Below, in pieces: positions 1 to 9,105 of a stretch of 64,000 nucleotides of DNA (position 1 is its first letter; each line of letters starts with the position of its first letter). The stretch covers positions 1-64,000 of the forward strand of contig JAOMBK010000003.1 in assembly GCA_028344535.1 (NCBI GenBank), written 5' to 3'. Below the pieces are notes generated by a model. It saw nothing but the letters and a program-made list of their open reading frames with translations. It searched no databases and was not told where the DNA came from. Origin of the DNA: Pseudomonadota bacterium (lineage in GTDB: Bacteria > Pseudomonadota > Gammaproteobacteria > Magnimaribacterales > D2472). Both the position numbers and the translations under genes were made by a program.

Positions 1-1
1 T

Positions 2-613
2 GATGAGAGAAGGGCTAATCCTGGCGATGATTTTTTATCCACTTTAATACTCGCGGAAGATCAGGGATCAAAATTATCAAACTTAGAAATGTGTGCATTG
101 GTTGGGGCAGTTCTTGGAGCTGGCTCAGATACAGCGGTTGATCTGCACAGTTATCTAATTAAAAATTTATTACAACACCCTGAGGAATTTGAATCACTGA
201 AATCTGATCCAAGTCTTGTTCAGGGCGCCATATCTGAAACTTTAAGATATGAATCATCTGGCAAAACAGGTTTGGCAAGATATGCCTCAGAAGATTTAGA
301 GATTAATGGTAATCATGTAAAAAAAGGGCAAATGGTTCAGCTCATCACCAGCACGGCGGGCATGGACTCATCAATCTATAATGATCCTCGTAAGTTTAAT
401 ATTCAAAGAGATCACGACAAAAGCATATCTTTTGGCCAGGGACCACATTATTGCATTGGAGTTACATTGGTTCGCTCTCAAACTGAGGTCATGTTAAAAG
501 AGTTATTCAAACGATTTCCTAATCTTAGTCTTGGAGACAAAATTGTGTATGACTACAATCATCATAATGCAAGGCGAATGGATGTGATGACGGTAAACAC
601 CAATCTCGATTAA
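2..613 (+). CDS. Cytochrome P450, C-terminal part (5' end outside window)
   Basis: This is the C-terminal part of a haem-thiolate monooxygenase. The reading frame is open from the window edge, well upstream of the first ATG in the ORF track. Visible P450 landmarks are the I-helix oxygen-activation motif AGSDTAV, the K-helix ExxR as ETLR, and the haem-ligand loop FGQGPHYCIG with its cysteine. The remaining length (about 203 residues) fits the last half of a soluble bacterial class I P450 of about 400 residues. Substrate and CYP family cannot be told from this part. Catabolic SDR, ligase and thiolase genes elsewhere in the window would suit hydroxylation of a hydrophobic substrate, but that link is inference. 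A ferredoxin or reductase partner is not visible. Confidence 0.93.
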   Translation, partial: DERRANPGDDFLSTLILAEDQGSKLSNLEMCALVGAVLGAGSDTAVDLHSYLIKNLLQHPEEFESLKSDPSLVQGAISETLRYESSGKTGLARYASEDLEINGNHVKKGQMVQLITSTAGMDSSIYNDPRKFNIQRDHDKSISFGQGPHYCIGVTLVRSQTEVMLKELFKRFPNLSLGDKIVYDYNHHNARRMDVMTVNTNLD

Positions 614-653
614 TCGCTTTGATTTAAGCGCGGATTCAATTATATAAAAATCA

Positions 654-890
654 ATGAATGTCTTCGAAGAAAGAGGGATTACGCACTTAGATTTACATGG
701 TGTTAAGCATCTAGATGTAGAGCCAGAGATCATCAATTTTATCTATCAATACCAGGATTTACTCCCATTGATTATTATTTGTGGCAACAGCAATAAAATG
801 ATAGATATTGTTTCTTCAACTCTCAATGCCTCAATGATCTCTTACTCATCACCAAGATTTGGAATCATCAGGATCGAGGGTATTGACTGA
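654..890 (+). CDS. Small Smr-like domain protein
   Basis: A 78-residue protein with a DLHG motif near the N-terminus (LDLHGVKHLDV) and a later IIICGNSNKM segment. The DLHG start, a central helix and a G-N-S turn resemble a minimal Smr (MutS2 C-terminal) nuclease or nucleic-acid-binding domain. Small stand-alone versions are known in bacteria and marine phages. It has no signal peptide or membrane segment, so it is probably cytoplasmic. It lies 40 nt after the P450 gene on the same strand with no clear Shine-Dalgarno sequence. The family call is by eye from short motifs; nuclease activity is not shown. Confidence 0.65.
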   Translation: MNVFEERGITHLDLHGVKHLDVEPEIINFIYQYQDLLPLIIICGNSNKMIDIVSSTLNASMISYSSPRFGIIRIEGID

Positions 891-1000
891 ATGTGATGAC
901 TTTTGCAAGTTTTTATTTGAATGAAATTCATCAAAGATGCAAATTTATGCCTTTTTTGCAATAATTAAGAACATTTACTTATTTTTAGTGGGGAAATTTT

Positions 1001-3181
1001 ATGAGTAACTTTAGATTTATTTTTATGGCATTGCCTTTGGCATTTGCGCTAAATATTAATGCTCAGTCTGTTGGGGTTCTTGAAGAGGTTGTTGTAACAG
1101 CCCAAAAGAAAGAAGAAAATCTTCAGGAAACGCCAATAGCAATCACTGCAATTACTGAGTCTACAATTGATGATTTGGATCTTGCCAACGTAGTAGACTT
1201 GGCTGGGATGGCGCCAAATGTTCATATAATTAATACTCCTTCAAATAATACAGCTGCCACCATTGCTATGCGTGGCGGAACCACAATCAACCCGGCAATT
1301 ACATGGGAACCTACGGTTGGGATGTATTTAGATGGTGTGTATTTAGGGAAAGGGCAAGGCTCAATTTTTGATGTTGTAGATTTAGAAAGAGTCGAAATTC
1401 TAAGAGGGCCTCAAGGTACTCTTTACGGCAGAAATACTCTCGGCGGTGCAATTAACTTAATTAGTAAAAAACCTTCTGGTGAGGGGATGTCAGCAAAAGT
1501 TACCATCGGAAACTATGGTTTAAAGCAAAGCCAACTTATAGCTGATTATGAGATTGGAGAAAATATTTTTACCAAAGTTGTCCTAAATTCTAAAAAAAGA
1601 GGTGGTTATGTAAATAATACCGATTCCCCATATCAAGCAGCCCAGGGTGTGGTCCCTAATACTGTTGCTGATCATTTTGAATTAGACACAATAGATTCAA
1701 AAGGTTACAAATTAACCCTTGCATATGAAGGTGATAAAACTAGCTTCAACCTATCTATTGATCAGACCGATCAAGATAATGTTCCTCCATTTGCACAATT
1801 AACCAATACTATTCCAAATTGGAGTACTGCATTTGGTGTTGGTGCCTCAGCTTTAACTGGCGGCTTAAAATTATGGCCTATTGAGATGTTTACCAATAGC
1901 TCGCGTCAAGGTATTGCTCATATTAATACTCCAACATATGAACTTTCAGTTGTTGAGGGAACCAGTTTGACCATTGCTCGTGATATGAGTCTTGGTACAT
2001 TAAAAGTTATTTGGTCGAAAAGAAAAACTGCCTGGGATGATAGGCTCGATCTTGATGGTGGACCTTTCCCCATTGCAGATACTGAAAGGCACACCAACTA
2101 TGATGCTGAGACACTTGAGGTTCAATTAAGTGGTTCCACAGACAACATGGAATATGTTTTTGGATATTACAGCCTTAAAGACAAAGCTTTCACAGCTAAC
2201 CCTCAATCATTCTTTGGTGGTGGTCAAGTTTTTGCTCAAAATTACTCAGGTAGCGGAGACTCCGAGGCATTTTTTGGTCAAATTACCTGGGCAATTGCTG
2301 ATAAGTGGGATTTAACCGTTGGTGCTAGAACAACAGAAGAGGATAAAGTTGGATTTAAAGAGTATGTTGGCATAATTGCTGCTAATGGAAGTGGAAGTTT
2401 TGACGACACCACAGGCACATTTATTCTTTCTCATGATTACAGTGAAAATACTAATCTTTATTTCAAGGTAGCTGATGGGTTTAAAGCTGGTGGATTTAAT
2501 GCAGAAAGCTCAAATCCATTTGCCGCAGCAACTCCGTATGCGCCTGAAACAATCTCATCAACTGAGTTTGGTTTAAAGGGTAAATATTTTAATAATAGAA
2601 TGATGATGAATGTTGCCTATTTTGATAATGAGCATGAGGATATGCAGATTTCATATTTTACTGCTAATGCTGCAGCAGCCTCAGAAGTTATTAATAACTC
2701 TGCAGACATATCAGGTCTTGAGATTGAAACAACAACCATTCTCAATGATTCAACAAGACTCATGGTTAACTTGAGTACTTTGGATTCTGAGTTTACTGGT
2801 AATAAGGTTGCCAGTGATGGATTCCTTCTTGAACAAGTGCCATATTCACCTGAGACAACTTTGTATGTATCTTTAGAAAAAGATTATGGTAACTATCGCG
2901 TGCGCTTGGATCACAGCAGAATAGGAGAGCATCCAACCTTCCCTTATAACTCAAAAGATCCTAGAGCTGCACTTACCAATCTAGCTTCTAGAGGAACTAC
3001 TGATTTTAGGCTTTTGACTGAGCCAATGGAAAATATGCAGCTAAATTTTTGGATTAAGAATCTAAATAATGATTATCATAGAATGAGTGCTATTCCATTT
3101 GGACCAGCTTTTGGTCAATTAACTTTGAGCTACTTTAATGCTCCAAGAACAATTGGCATGGATATACACTACAAATTCTAA
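1001..3181 (+). CDS. TonB-dependent outer-membrane receptor
   Basis: An outer-membrane active transporter of 726 residues. The N-terminus is a signal peptide ending around INAQS. It is followed by a TonB-box-like stretch (EEVVVTAQK), then the plug domain with LERVEILRGPQGTLYGRNT and GGAINLISKKP, which are hallmark plug motifs. The rest is a beta-barrel rich in alternating hydrophobic residues, ending in a terminal aromatic (HYKF) suited to BAM-dependent assembly. The type is close to the large marine receptor family often annotated for iron or complex organic substrates. The substrate cannot be read from sequence. A GGGGA ribosome-binding site precedes the ATG, and a strong terminator follows. 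Confidence 0.95.
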   Translation: MSNFRFIFMALPLAFALNINAQSVGVLEEVVVTAQKKEENLQETPIAITAITESTIDDLDLANVVDLAGMAPNVHIINTPSNNTAATIAMRGGTTINPAITWEPTVGMYLDGVYLGKGQGSIFDVVDLERVEILRGPQGTLYGRNTLGGAINLISKKPSGEGMSAKVTIGNYGLKQSQLIADYEIGENIFTKVVLNSKKRGGYVNNTDSPYQAAQGVVPNTVADHFELDTIDSKGYKLTLAYEGDKTSFNLSIDQTDQDNVPPFAQLTNTIPNWSTAFGVGASALTGGLKLWPIEMFTNSSRQGIAHINTPTYELSVVEGTSLTIARDMSLGTLKVIWSKRKTAWDDRLDLDGGPFPIADTERHTNYDAETLEVQLSGSTDNMEYVFGYYSLKDKAFTANPQSFFGGGQVFAQNYSGSGDSEAFFGQITWAIADKWDLTVGARTTEEDKVGFKEYVGIIAANGSGSFDDTTGTFILSHDYSENTNLYFKVADGFKAGGFNAESSNPFAAATPYAPETISSTEFGLKGKYFNNRMMMNVAYFDNEHEDMQISYFTANAAAASEVINNSADISGLEIETTTILNDSTRLMVNLSTLDSEFTGNKVASDGFLLEQVPYSPETTLYVSLEKDYGNYRVRLDHSRIGEHPTFPYNSKDPRAALTNLASRGTTDFRLLTEPMENMQLNFWIKNLNNDYHRMSAIPFGPAFGQLTLSYFNAPRTIGMDIHYKF

Positions 3182-3198
3182 TATTAGAATATAATGAA

Positions 3199-3227
3199 AG
3201 CCTCGGTATTTCCCGAGGCTTTTTTTT
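3199..3227 (+). terminator. Rho-independent terminator of the TonB receptor gene
   Basis: A perfect 8-bp stem AGCCTCGG / CCGAGGCT with a six-base loop is followed by seven Ts. It lies 18 nt after the receptor stop codon. The T-run ends only about 10 nt before the next start codon, so the terminator sits in the promoter or leader zone of gcdH. Confidence 0.9.
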
Positions 3228-3236
3228 GTAAAAATT

Positions 3237-4403
3237 ATGGATAATAATTGGGAAGACATTTTAAGGCTTGATGGCCAATTAACCGAAGAAGAAAGGATGA
3301 TTCGTGACAACGTTCGCGAGTATTGCAATAAATCCTTAATGCCTCGAATTTTAGATGCCAACAGGAATGAGACTTTTCATCCTGAAATCTATAAAGAAAT
3401 GGGTGAGCTTGGTATTCTGGGTGCCTCTATCAAAGGGTATGGGTGTGCCGGGGTTGGCTATGTCTCATACGGACTAATTACTCGTGAAATAGAGAGAGTG
3501 GACTCGAGTTATCGTTCTGCATTTAGCGTTCAATCTTCATTGGCAATGTATGCCATTTATCAGTTTGGATCAGAGGAACAGAAAGAAGATTTATTGCCAC
3601 AGATGGCTGCTGGAAATTTAATTGGATGTTTTGGCCTAACTGAGCCTGATGCTGGTTCTGATCCTGGCAGTATGGCCTCAAATGCAAAAAAAGTTGAAGG
3701 AGGCTATAAATTAAATGGGTCCAAGACATGGATAACAAACGCACCCGTGGCTGATGTCTTCGTGATATGGGCAAAAGATGAGCAGGGTGTATTAAGAGGT
3801 TTCATAGCTAGAAAAGACTTTAAAGGTCTAGATACAAAGGTGCTAGAAGGCAAGTTTGCACTCAGAGCATCAATTACTGGTCAAATTTTTATGTCTGATG
3901 TCTTTATTCCAGATGACCATGTTCTTCCATTAGCACAAAGTTTTAGAGGCCCATTTTCTTGTTTAAACATGGCGAGATATGGCATTGCATGGGGCGCTAT
4001 GGGTGCGGCTGAATTTTGTTGGCATGCTGCTCGTCAATATACGCTAGATAGAACTCAGTTCGGTACACCTCTTGCTGCAAAACAATTGGTTCAAAAAAAA
4101 TTAGCGGATATGCAAACAGAAATTACATTAGGCTTGCAAGCAGCCTTGCGAGTAGGAAGACTAATTGACGATGAGCAAATGATTCCAGAGATGATATCTC
4201 TTATTAAGCGAAACAACTGTGGCAAGGCTTTAGAGGTTGCCAGAATGGCGCGAGACATGCATGGTGGTAACGGAGTAATTGATGAATACCATGTCGTCAG
4301 ACACTCAATGAATTTAGAAGCAGTAAACACCTACGAAGGCACCCATGATATACATGCTTTAATTCTTGGTAATCTTCAGACAAATATAGCAGCTTTCGAG
4401 TAA
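3237..4403 (+). CDS. gcdH: Glutaryl-CoA dehydrogenase
   Basis: An FAD-dependent acyl-CoA dehydrogenase that oxidises and decarboxylates glutaryl-CoA to crotonyl-CoA in lysine, tryptophan and dicarboxylate breakdown. Length (388 residues) is normal. Features typical of this subfamily are [13 protein letters not shown] with the substrate-binding arginine, the FAD-site segment [24 protein letters not shown], and the catalytic-base segment [12 protein letters not shown] with Glu367. The N-terminal NWED...[10 protein letters not shown] matches the start of known family members, supporting this ATG despite the lack of a clear Shine-Dalgarno and its closeness to the upstream terminator. It appears monocistronic: a hairpin follows its stop. 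Confidence 0.92.
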   Translation: MDNNWEDILRLDGQLTEEERMIRDNVREYCNKSLMPRILDANRNETFHPEIYKEMGELGILGASIKGYGCAGVGYVSYGLITREIERVDSSYRSAFSVQSSLAMYAIYQFGSEEQKEDLLPQMAAGNLIGCFGLTEPDAGSDPGSMASNAKKVEGGYKLNGSKTWITNAPVADVFVIWAKDEQGVLRGFIARKDFKGLDTKVLEGKFALRASITGQIFMSDVFIPDDHVLPLAQSFRGPFSCLNMARYGIAWGAMGAAEFCWHAARQYTLDRTQFGTPLAAKQLVQKKLADMQTEITLGLQAALRVGRLIDDEQMIPEMISLIKRNNCGKALEVARMARDMHGGNGVIDEYHVVRHSMNLEAVNTYEGTHDIHALILGNLQTNIAAFE

Positions 4404-4408
4404 TGCTT

Positions 4409-4430
4409 AATGTCAAGTAAACTTGACATT
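4409..4430 (+). terminator. Hairpin downstream of gcdH, probable terminator
   Basis: A 10-bp perfect inverted repeat, AATGTCAAGT / ACTTGACATT, with two central bases, lies 5 nt after the gcdH stop. The tail TTAATTTAT is T-rich but has no unbroken T-run, so termination may be partial. Confidence 0.6.
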
Positions 4431-4460
4431 TAATTTATCTATACATACCATTAAAAATCC

Positions 4461-4919
4461 ATGAGCTCTGAAAAATATACTTTAAAACAAGCTAAAACAG
4501 CAAAACGAATTATTAAGTACTTTGCTAAATTTCAGGCTAGTATTTTTTTAATAAGCAAAGGAAAACTGTGGAATAAGTGGCCAGGAGGTTTTCCAATCAT
4601 GGTTGTAGAAACCAAGGGTGCAAAGTCTAATAAAATAAGAAACATACCCCTGATCTATGTGCATCAAGAAGGTATGCCAATATTGGTTGCCTCTTTAGGA
4701 GGGATGCCAAAGAACCCTAATTGGTATTACAACGTTAAGGCGCATCCAACAGTTAAGATCTCAACGATTGAAGGGCATGGGAACTATTTAGCAGAAGAGG
4801 TGTCTAAAGAAAAAAAGGATGAGTTATGGCCATTAATTTGTTCATTTTATCCCGACTATGAAACTTATCAGAGTAACACCGCCCGAGAGATACCTGTATT
4901 TTTGTGTAAACCAGCATGA
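4461..4919 (+). CDS. Deazaflavin-dependent nitroreductase-family (Ddn/DUF385-like) protein
   Basis: A 152-residue protein of the split-barrel flavin/deazaflavin oxidoreductase type. Visible family features are VETKGAKSNKIRNIPLIYV, a glycine-rich strand-turn (VASLGGMPKNPNWYYN) and KAHPTVKI, matching the Ddn-like 'nitroreductase family deazaflavin-dependent oxidoreductase' group. These bind F420, flavin or fatty acids in the mycobacterial members; in proteobacteria the cofactor is unclear. The stop overlaps the ABC ATPase start by 4 nt (ATGA), so it may be co-transcribed with the exporter genes. Function in this organism is unknown. Confidence 0.75.
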   Translation: MSSEKYTLKQAKTAKRIIKYFAKFQASIFLISKGKLWNKWPGGFPIMVVETKGAKSNKIRNIPLIYVHQEGMPILVASLGGMPKNPNWYYNVKAHPTVKISTIEGHGNYLAEEVSKEKKDELWPLICSFYPDYETYQSNTAREIPVFLCKPA

Positions 4920-5605
4920 ATGTTATAGACGTTAAAAATATTACCAAACATTATTTGCTTGGCACGCAAACAGTAGAGGCCCTAAGAGGCGTGAGCTTTG
5001 GTATAGAGCAAGGTGAATTTATAGCAATTATGGGTCCCTCAGGATCTGGTAAATCTACGCTCATGAATATTATTGGATGTCTAGATAGCCCGACAGATGG
5101 AACATATCACCTGAACAACCAAGAAGTCAGCACTTTAGAGGGGGATGAGCTGGCAGGCATACGAAATAAAGAGATAGGTTTTGTTTTTCAAAATTTTCAT
5201 CTATTGGCACGTAACAGTGCGCTTGATAATGTTATGTTGCCCTTAAAATATGCTGGAGTTGATAAGGCAGATCAACTTAAAAGAGGTAAGGATGCTCTCT
5301 CTCAAGTTGGGCTTGATTCAAGAATGGATCATCAGCCATCTGAACTGTCAGGAGGGCAGCAGCAAAGAGTTGCTATAGCTAGAGCTTTAGTGAATAACCC
5401 GTCTATTTTATTTGCCGATGAGCCAACTGGAAACTTAGACAGTCAAACGGGGCACGATGTCATGCAACTTTTTCATAATCTGCATCAGCAAGGCCAAACA
5501 ATTATTTTAATTACTCACGAGAATGAGGTAGCTGCAGAAGCACAAAGAACAATATTTATTAAGGATGGTTTGATAGAATCAGACATTAGAAAGGAAAAAC
5601 TATGA
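4916..5605 (+). CDS. ABC transporter ATPase, MacB/LolD-like
   Basis: Cytoplasmic ATP-binding subunit of 229 residues. Walker A is GPSGSGKS (residues 40-47), the signature is LSGGQQQR, Walker B and D-loop are FADEPTGNLDSQ, and the switch histidine is in LITHE. The group is the MacB/LolD/FtsE class that drives FtsX-like mechanotransmission permeases. The ATPase and permease, fused in MacB, are separate here. It overlaps both neighbours by 4 nt and forms an ATPase-adaptor-permease operon with the next two genes. Confidence 0.92.
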   Translation: MNVIDVKNITKHYLLGTQTVEALRGVSFGIEQGEFIAIMGPSGSGKSTLMNIIGCLDSPTDGTYHLNNQEVSTLEGDELAGIRNKEIGFVFQNFHLLARNSALDNVMLPLKYAGVDKADQLKRGKDALSQVGLDSRMDHQPSELSGGQQQRVAIARALVNNPSILFADEPTGNLDSQTGHDVMQLFHNLHQQGQTIILITHENEVAAEAQRTIFIKDGLIESDIRKEKL

Positions 5606-6798
5606 ATAGCTCAATCATTAAAACGTTCAGCATCATTTTATCAGCGGTATTAGTTGTAAGTTGCGGTGGCGGCAAAGAGGAAGAGGAATTTAAATTCTAT
5701 GCTCTAAAAGAAGCAGCATCTCAGCAGCTAGAACTTACTGTTGAGGCGTCTGGCACTGTTGAGGCTATCTCTTCTATTGAGATTAAATCAAAAGCATCTG
5801 GACAAATTCTTTTTTTAGGAGCCGAAATTGGAGATTATGTAGATGAGGGAGTGGTTCTTGCAAGAATAGATCAAAGAACACCAACAAACACTCTTGCTCA
5901 AGCTAACGCAGATCTCGAGGTTGCTAAAGTTCGTTTAAGCAATGCCCAGAATCAATTTGAGCGCTCCAAAAGATTGCATGATGAAGGTAATATTTCTGAT
6001 AAATCATTTGAGGATGCTCAAGAATCATTCTCCTCAGCAAGAGCTCAGTTAGTAAGAGCAGAAGTATTTTTAGAAAATGCTCGAATAGCTTTAGATGATA
6101 CAAGTGTAAGATCGCCAATTGCTGGAACTGTGATCAGCAGACCTGCTGAAGTAGGGCAAGTGATCACCTCACCAACCTCTGCTGTGGGTGGCGGGACATT
6201 ATTAATGGAAATGGCAGATCTTAATAAAGTTCGGGTTAGAGCATTAATCGATGAGATAGATATTGGCAAGATTACTATTGGTCAAGAAGTTACATTAAAG
6301 GTTTCAGCGTATAGAGACAAAAAATTTGTAGGAGTTGTTTCCAAGATCGAACCTATGTCAAAAATTGATCAAAATGTTACGACATTTCCAGTGCTAATAG
6401 ATATCGAGAATCAAGATAATTTATTACTTATAGGAATGAACACTGATGTTGAGATTGAAATTTTAAATGAAGAAGTGGCTTTAGCATTACCAGCAGGTTC
6501 TTTGAGAACGCGCAAAGATATACGTTCTGTTGCTCCATTACTTGGTATTAAAGAAGATGAGCTAAATAATTTTTTAACCAAAAGAGTTGAAGGTGAAAAT
6601 TTTGATGCCTACATAGTTCTTAAAAAAACTAAGAAGGGGGCAATACCTACTTGGGTAAAAGTTGGAAAAACTGATCTTAATTATGTTGAGGTCAAACAAG
6701 GTATAGAGTATGACGAGGTTGTATATGTTTTGCCTAGTGAAGGCCTCATTAAATATCAACAAAAATTTTCTGAAAGAGTAAAAGGTAGGTTCGGTTAA
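5602..6798 (+). CDS. Periplasmic adaptor (MacA/HlyD-like), predicted lipoprotein
   Basis: Membrane-fusion protein of 398 residues. The N-terminus has a hydrophobic stretch and lipobox VVSC, so Cys21 would be acylated. Next come the first lipoyl half (VEASGTVEAISS), a helical-hairpin coiled coil (about 110-160), the second lipoyl half (IAGTVISRPAEVGQVI) and beta-barrel domains. It should bridge the ABC permease to an outer-membrane channel, as MacA bridges MacB to TolC. No TolC-like gene is in the window. E. coli MacA is anchored by an uncleaved N-terminal helix, so the lipid anchor here differs. Substrate unknown. Confidence 0.88.
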   Translation: MNSSIIKTFSIILSAVLVVSCGGGKEEEEFKFYALKEAASQQLELTVEASGTVEAISSIEIKSKASGQILFLGAEIGDYVDEGVVLARIDQRTPTNTLAQANADLEVAKVRLSNAQNQFERSKRLHDEGNISDKSFEDAQESFSSARAQLVRAEVFLENARIALDDTSVRSPIAGTVISRPAEVGQVITSPTSAVGGGTLLMEMADLNKVRVRALIDEIDIGKITIGQEVTLKVSAYRDKKFVGVVSKIEPMSKIDQNVTTFPVLIDIENQDNLLLIGMNTDVEIEILNEEVALALPAGSLRTRKDIRSVAPLLGIKEDELNNFLTKRVEGENFDAYIVLKKTKKGAIPTWVKVGKTDLNYVEVKQGIEYDEVVYVLPSEGLIKYQQKFSERVKGRFG

Positions 6799-6801
6799 CT
6801 T

Positions 6802-8007
6802 ATGGTGTTACAAGAATCAATTTCTACCGCAGTAGATTCTATTAGAGCTAATTTACTGAGGTCCCTTTTAACAACCATTGCGATTGTTATAGGCACAGCT
6901 TCAGTGATTGCCATGGTGGGGATTGGGTCAAGCGCTCAAAGAGCAATTGACGATTCAATTACTAATTTATCTGCACGAACATTATCTGTATACCCATCGC
7001 GTGGCAGGGGTAGTCAAAAAATTAGTGCAGCACCCCTTTCAATCTCTGATGCGGACGCATTAATCAAAGACAAAGAAATAAACTGGAGAGTATCCCCAGA
7101 AATTAGAGGCAGCAAATCCTTAAAATATAAAAATGAAAGCATTAGCATCTCTGTTATTGGCGCCAGAGAAAGTTATTTGAGTATTCTAGGCTATGAAATT
7201 GACCAAGGTGCCTTTTTTACCGAAAGAGATGATCTGGCTAGAAAAAGAGTTGCAATCATTGGTTCAAGTGTAGGTACTGAGCTCAAAACATCTTCAAAGG
7301 CTTTGGTGGGAGAAGATATCGATTTAGGTGGTGTGACTTTCAAGATTATAGGTGTTACTAAATCGGAGGGATCCTCAGGTTGGTCTAATCCTGATGAACA
7401 AATTTATATACCATTGTTAACAGCATCAGATAGAGTGTTTGGTAGAGATAGAGTGGATTCAATTCGCGTTGAAGTACCGAATACTTATACGCCTGAAGAA
7501 GCCATGATTTCTATTGAAAGAGTTCTTCGAAGAGAGCATGACATAGGTCCAGGGGAAGAAAATAACTTCAGAATCAATGACTGGTCACAGTTCACTGATT
7601 TGCAAAAACAGGCCACTGCAATTTTTTCAGCTTTATTAATTGGCATTGCTGGCATCAGCCTGATGGTTGGTGGCATTGGGGTGATGAATATTATGCTAGT
7701 GTCTGTAACCGAAAGAACAAGAGAAATAGGCCTAAGAAAAGCTTTAGGAGCAACTCAGCAGGCAATACTTTTGCAGTTTATTATTGAAGCTGTAACTCTT
7801 TGTATTATCGGTGGCATCATCGGCGTCATTTTTGGCTCCAGTTTATATTTCTTAGTAACAGTCTTTCAAGATTGGGTCTTCACCATACCTTTTTCAGCGA
7901 TATTGGGCTCTGTCATGTTTTCAGCATGTGTTGGGTTATTTTTTGGTATTTGGCCTGCAAGGAAAGCAGCTCAATTAGAGCCAGCTGTAGCCTTAAGATA
8001 CGAATAA
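6802..8007 (+). CDS. ABC transporter permease, MacB/FtsX type
   Basis: Inner-membrane subunit of 401 residues. It has one transmembrane helix near residues 18-42 (LLRSLLTTIAIVIGTASVIAMV), a large periplasmic MacB-core domain to about 270, then three C-terminal helices. The MacB/FtsX signature GVMNIMLVSVTERTREIG follows the second helix. With the upstream ATPase and adaptor it makes a complete tripartite efflux or envelope transport unit. The spacing to the adaptor is 3 nt. A glycosyltransferase gene begins 3 nt after its stop, so the transcript probably continues. Confidence 0.92.
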   Translation: MVLQESISTAVDSIRANLLRSLLTTIAIVIGTASVIAMVGIGSSAQRAIDDSITNLSARTLSVYPSRGRGSQKISAAPLSISDADALIKDKEINWRVSPEIRGSKSLKYKNESISISVIGARESYLSILGYEIDQGAFFTERDDLARKRVAIIGSSVGTELKTSSKALVGEDIDLGGVTFKIIGVTKSEGSSGWSNPDEQIYIPLLTASDRVFGRDRVDSIRVEVPNTYTPEEAMISIERVLRREHDIGPGEENNFRINDWSQFTDLQKQATAIFSALLIGIAGISLMVGGIGVMNIMLVSVTERTREIGLRKALGATQQAILLQFIIEAVTLCIIGGIIGVIFGSSLYFLVTVFQDWVFTIPFSAILGSVMFSACVGLFFGIWPARKAAQLEPAVALRYE

Positions 8008-8010
8008 TCC

Positions 8011-9105
8011 ATGAGAATCATTCAACTGCTACCCGAACTCAAAGTCGGTGGTGTTGAGCGCGGCACAGTAGATCTTTCTGATCATCTTATAAAACTAGGT
8101 CATGATTCTGCCGTCATTTCTGCGGGAGGACAACTGGTAGATTTATTGAATGAACATGGCGCTAAGCATTATGAACTTCCTATATCAAAGAAAAATATAA
8201 GAGCCTTATCGCAAATAAGTAATTTAAAAAAAATTTATTTAGAGTTTCAGCCCGACATAGTTCACGTCCGATCAAGATTTCCAGCATGGATAAATTACTT
8301 TGCCCTAAAAAATTTTCAGGGCAAAAAACCTATTGTCATCTCTACATTTCATGGCTTATACAGCAAACCTTTTTACAGTAAATCTATGTCTTATGCAGAT
8401 GAGATTATTGCTATTTCTAAAACGGTTCAAGACTATGTTCAGGAAAACTATTTGGTCAATAAATCTAATCTACATTTGATTTATCGTGGATGTGACCTGC
8501 AAGAATTTAATACCACAGCACCAAGTCAAGAATGGCAAGAAGCATGGTTTAAGGAGTTTCCACAGACTAAAAATAAAACTATTCTTAATCTTCCTGGCAG
8601 AATAACGAGCTGGAAAGGTATTGAGAGCTTTATTGATCTTTTTTCTTATGTAGATACATCAAGGTTTCATGGCATTATTCCAGGACCCATTGCTGACAAT
8701 AAAAGAAACTATTTTAATTCTTTAAACAAACTGATTAGGCAAAAACACCTCTCTGAACATATTACTTTTTGTGGCGCTCGATCAGATATTGCCAATGTCT
8801 ATAAAATTTCAGATGTTGTCATGAACCTATCATCCAAACCTGAACCATTTGGCAGAACAATCATTGAAGCAGCTGCCTGTGGGAGTCATGTCATGGGTTG
8901 GGATAGAGGTGGTGTTAAGGAATCTATTAATGCTATTAATCCTGTTGGCTTGGTAAAGTATGGAAAGGTAGATAGGCTTGCAAAACAAATCGATCAAGTT
9001 TTAGCAACTTCACCACCCGAATCTATACCCGATCAATTTACAAAAGAGTGCTTAGTCAATGCAACGATAAATATTTATCAGTTGGCTCTAAGCAAAGCCT
9101 CATAA
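8011..9105 (+). CDS. Glycosyltransferase family 4 (GT-B fold)
   Basis: A 364-residue retaining glycosyltransferase. The N-terminal donor/acceptor loop reads PELKVGGVERGTVDLS, and the C-terminal GT4 nucleotide-sugar motif is EPFGRTIIEAAACG (E-x7-E), followed by GGVKESI. There is no signal peptide; such enzymes act at the cytoplasmic face on lipopolysaccharide core or other envelope glycans. It starts 3 nt after the ABC permease and converges with the next GT4 gene, overlapping its 3' end by 28 nt. Sugar specificity cannot be inferred. Confidence 0.9.
   Translation: MRIIQLLPELKVGGVERGTVDLSDHLIKLGHDSAVISAGGQLVDLLNEHGAKHYELPISKKNIRALSQISNLKKIYLEFQPDIVHVRSRFPAWINYFALKNFQGKKPIVISTFHGLYSKPFYSKSMSYADEIIAISKTVQDYVQENYLVNKSNLHLIYRGCDLQEFNTTAPSQEWQEAWFKEFPQTKNKTILNLPGRITSWKGIESFIDLFSYVDTSRFHGIIPGPIADNKRNYFNSLNKLIRQKHLSEHITFCGARSDIANVYKISDVVMNLSSKPEPFGRTIIEAAACGSHVMGWDRGGVKESINAINPVGLVKYGKVDRLAKQIDQVLATSPPESIPDQFTKECLVNATINIYQLALSKAS

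Noticed and set aside
7800-8057. An 85-residue ORF overlapping the MacB-like permease and glycosyltransferase genes.
   Set aside because: It is an out-of-frame shadow of two well-supported genes with no independent features.
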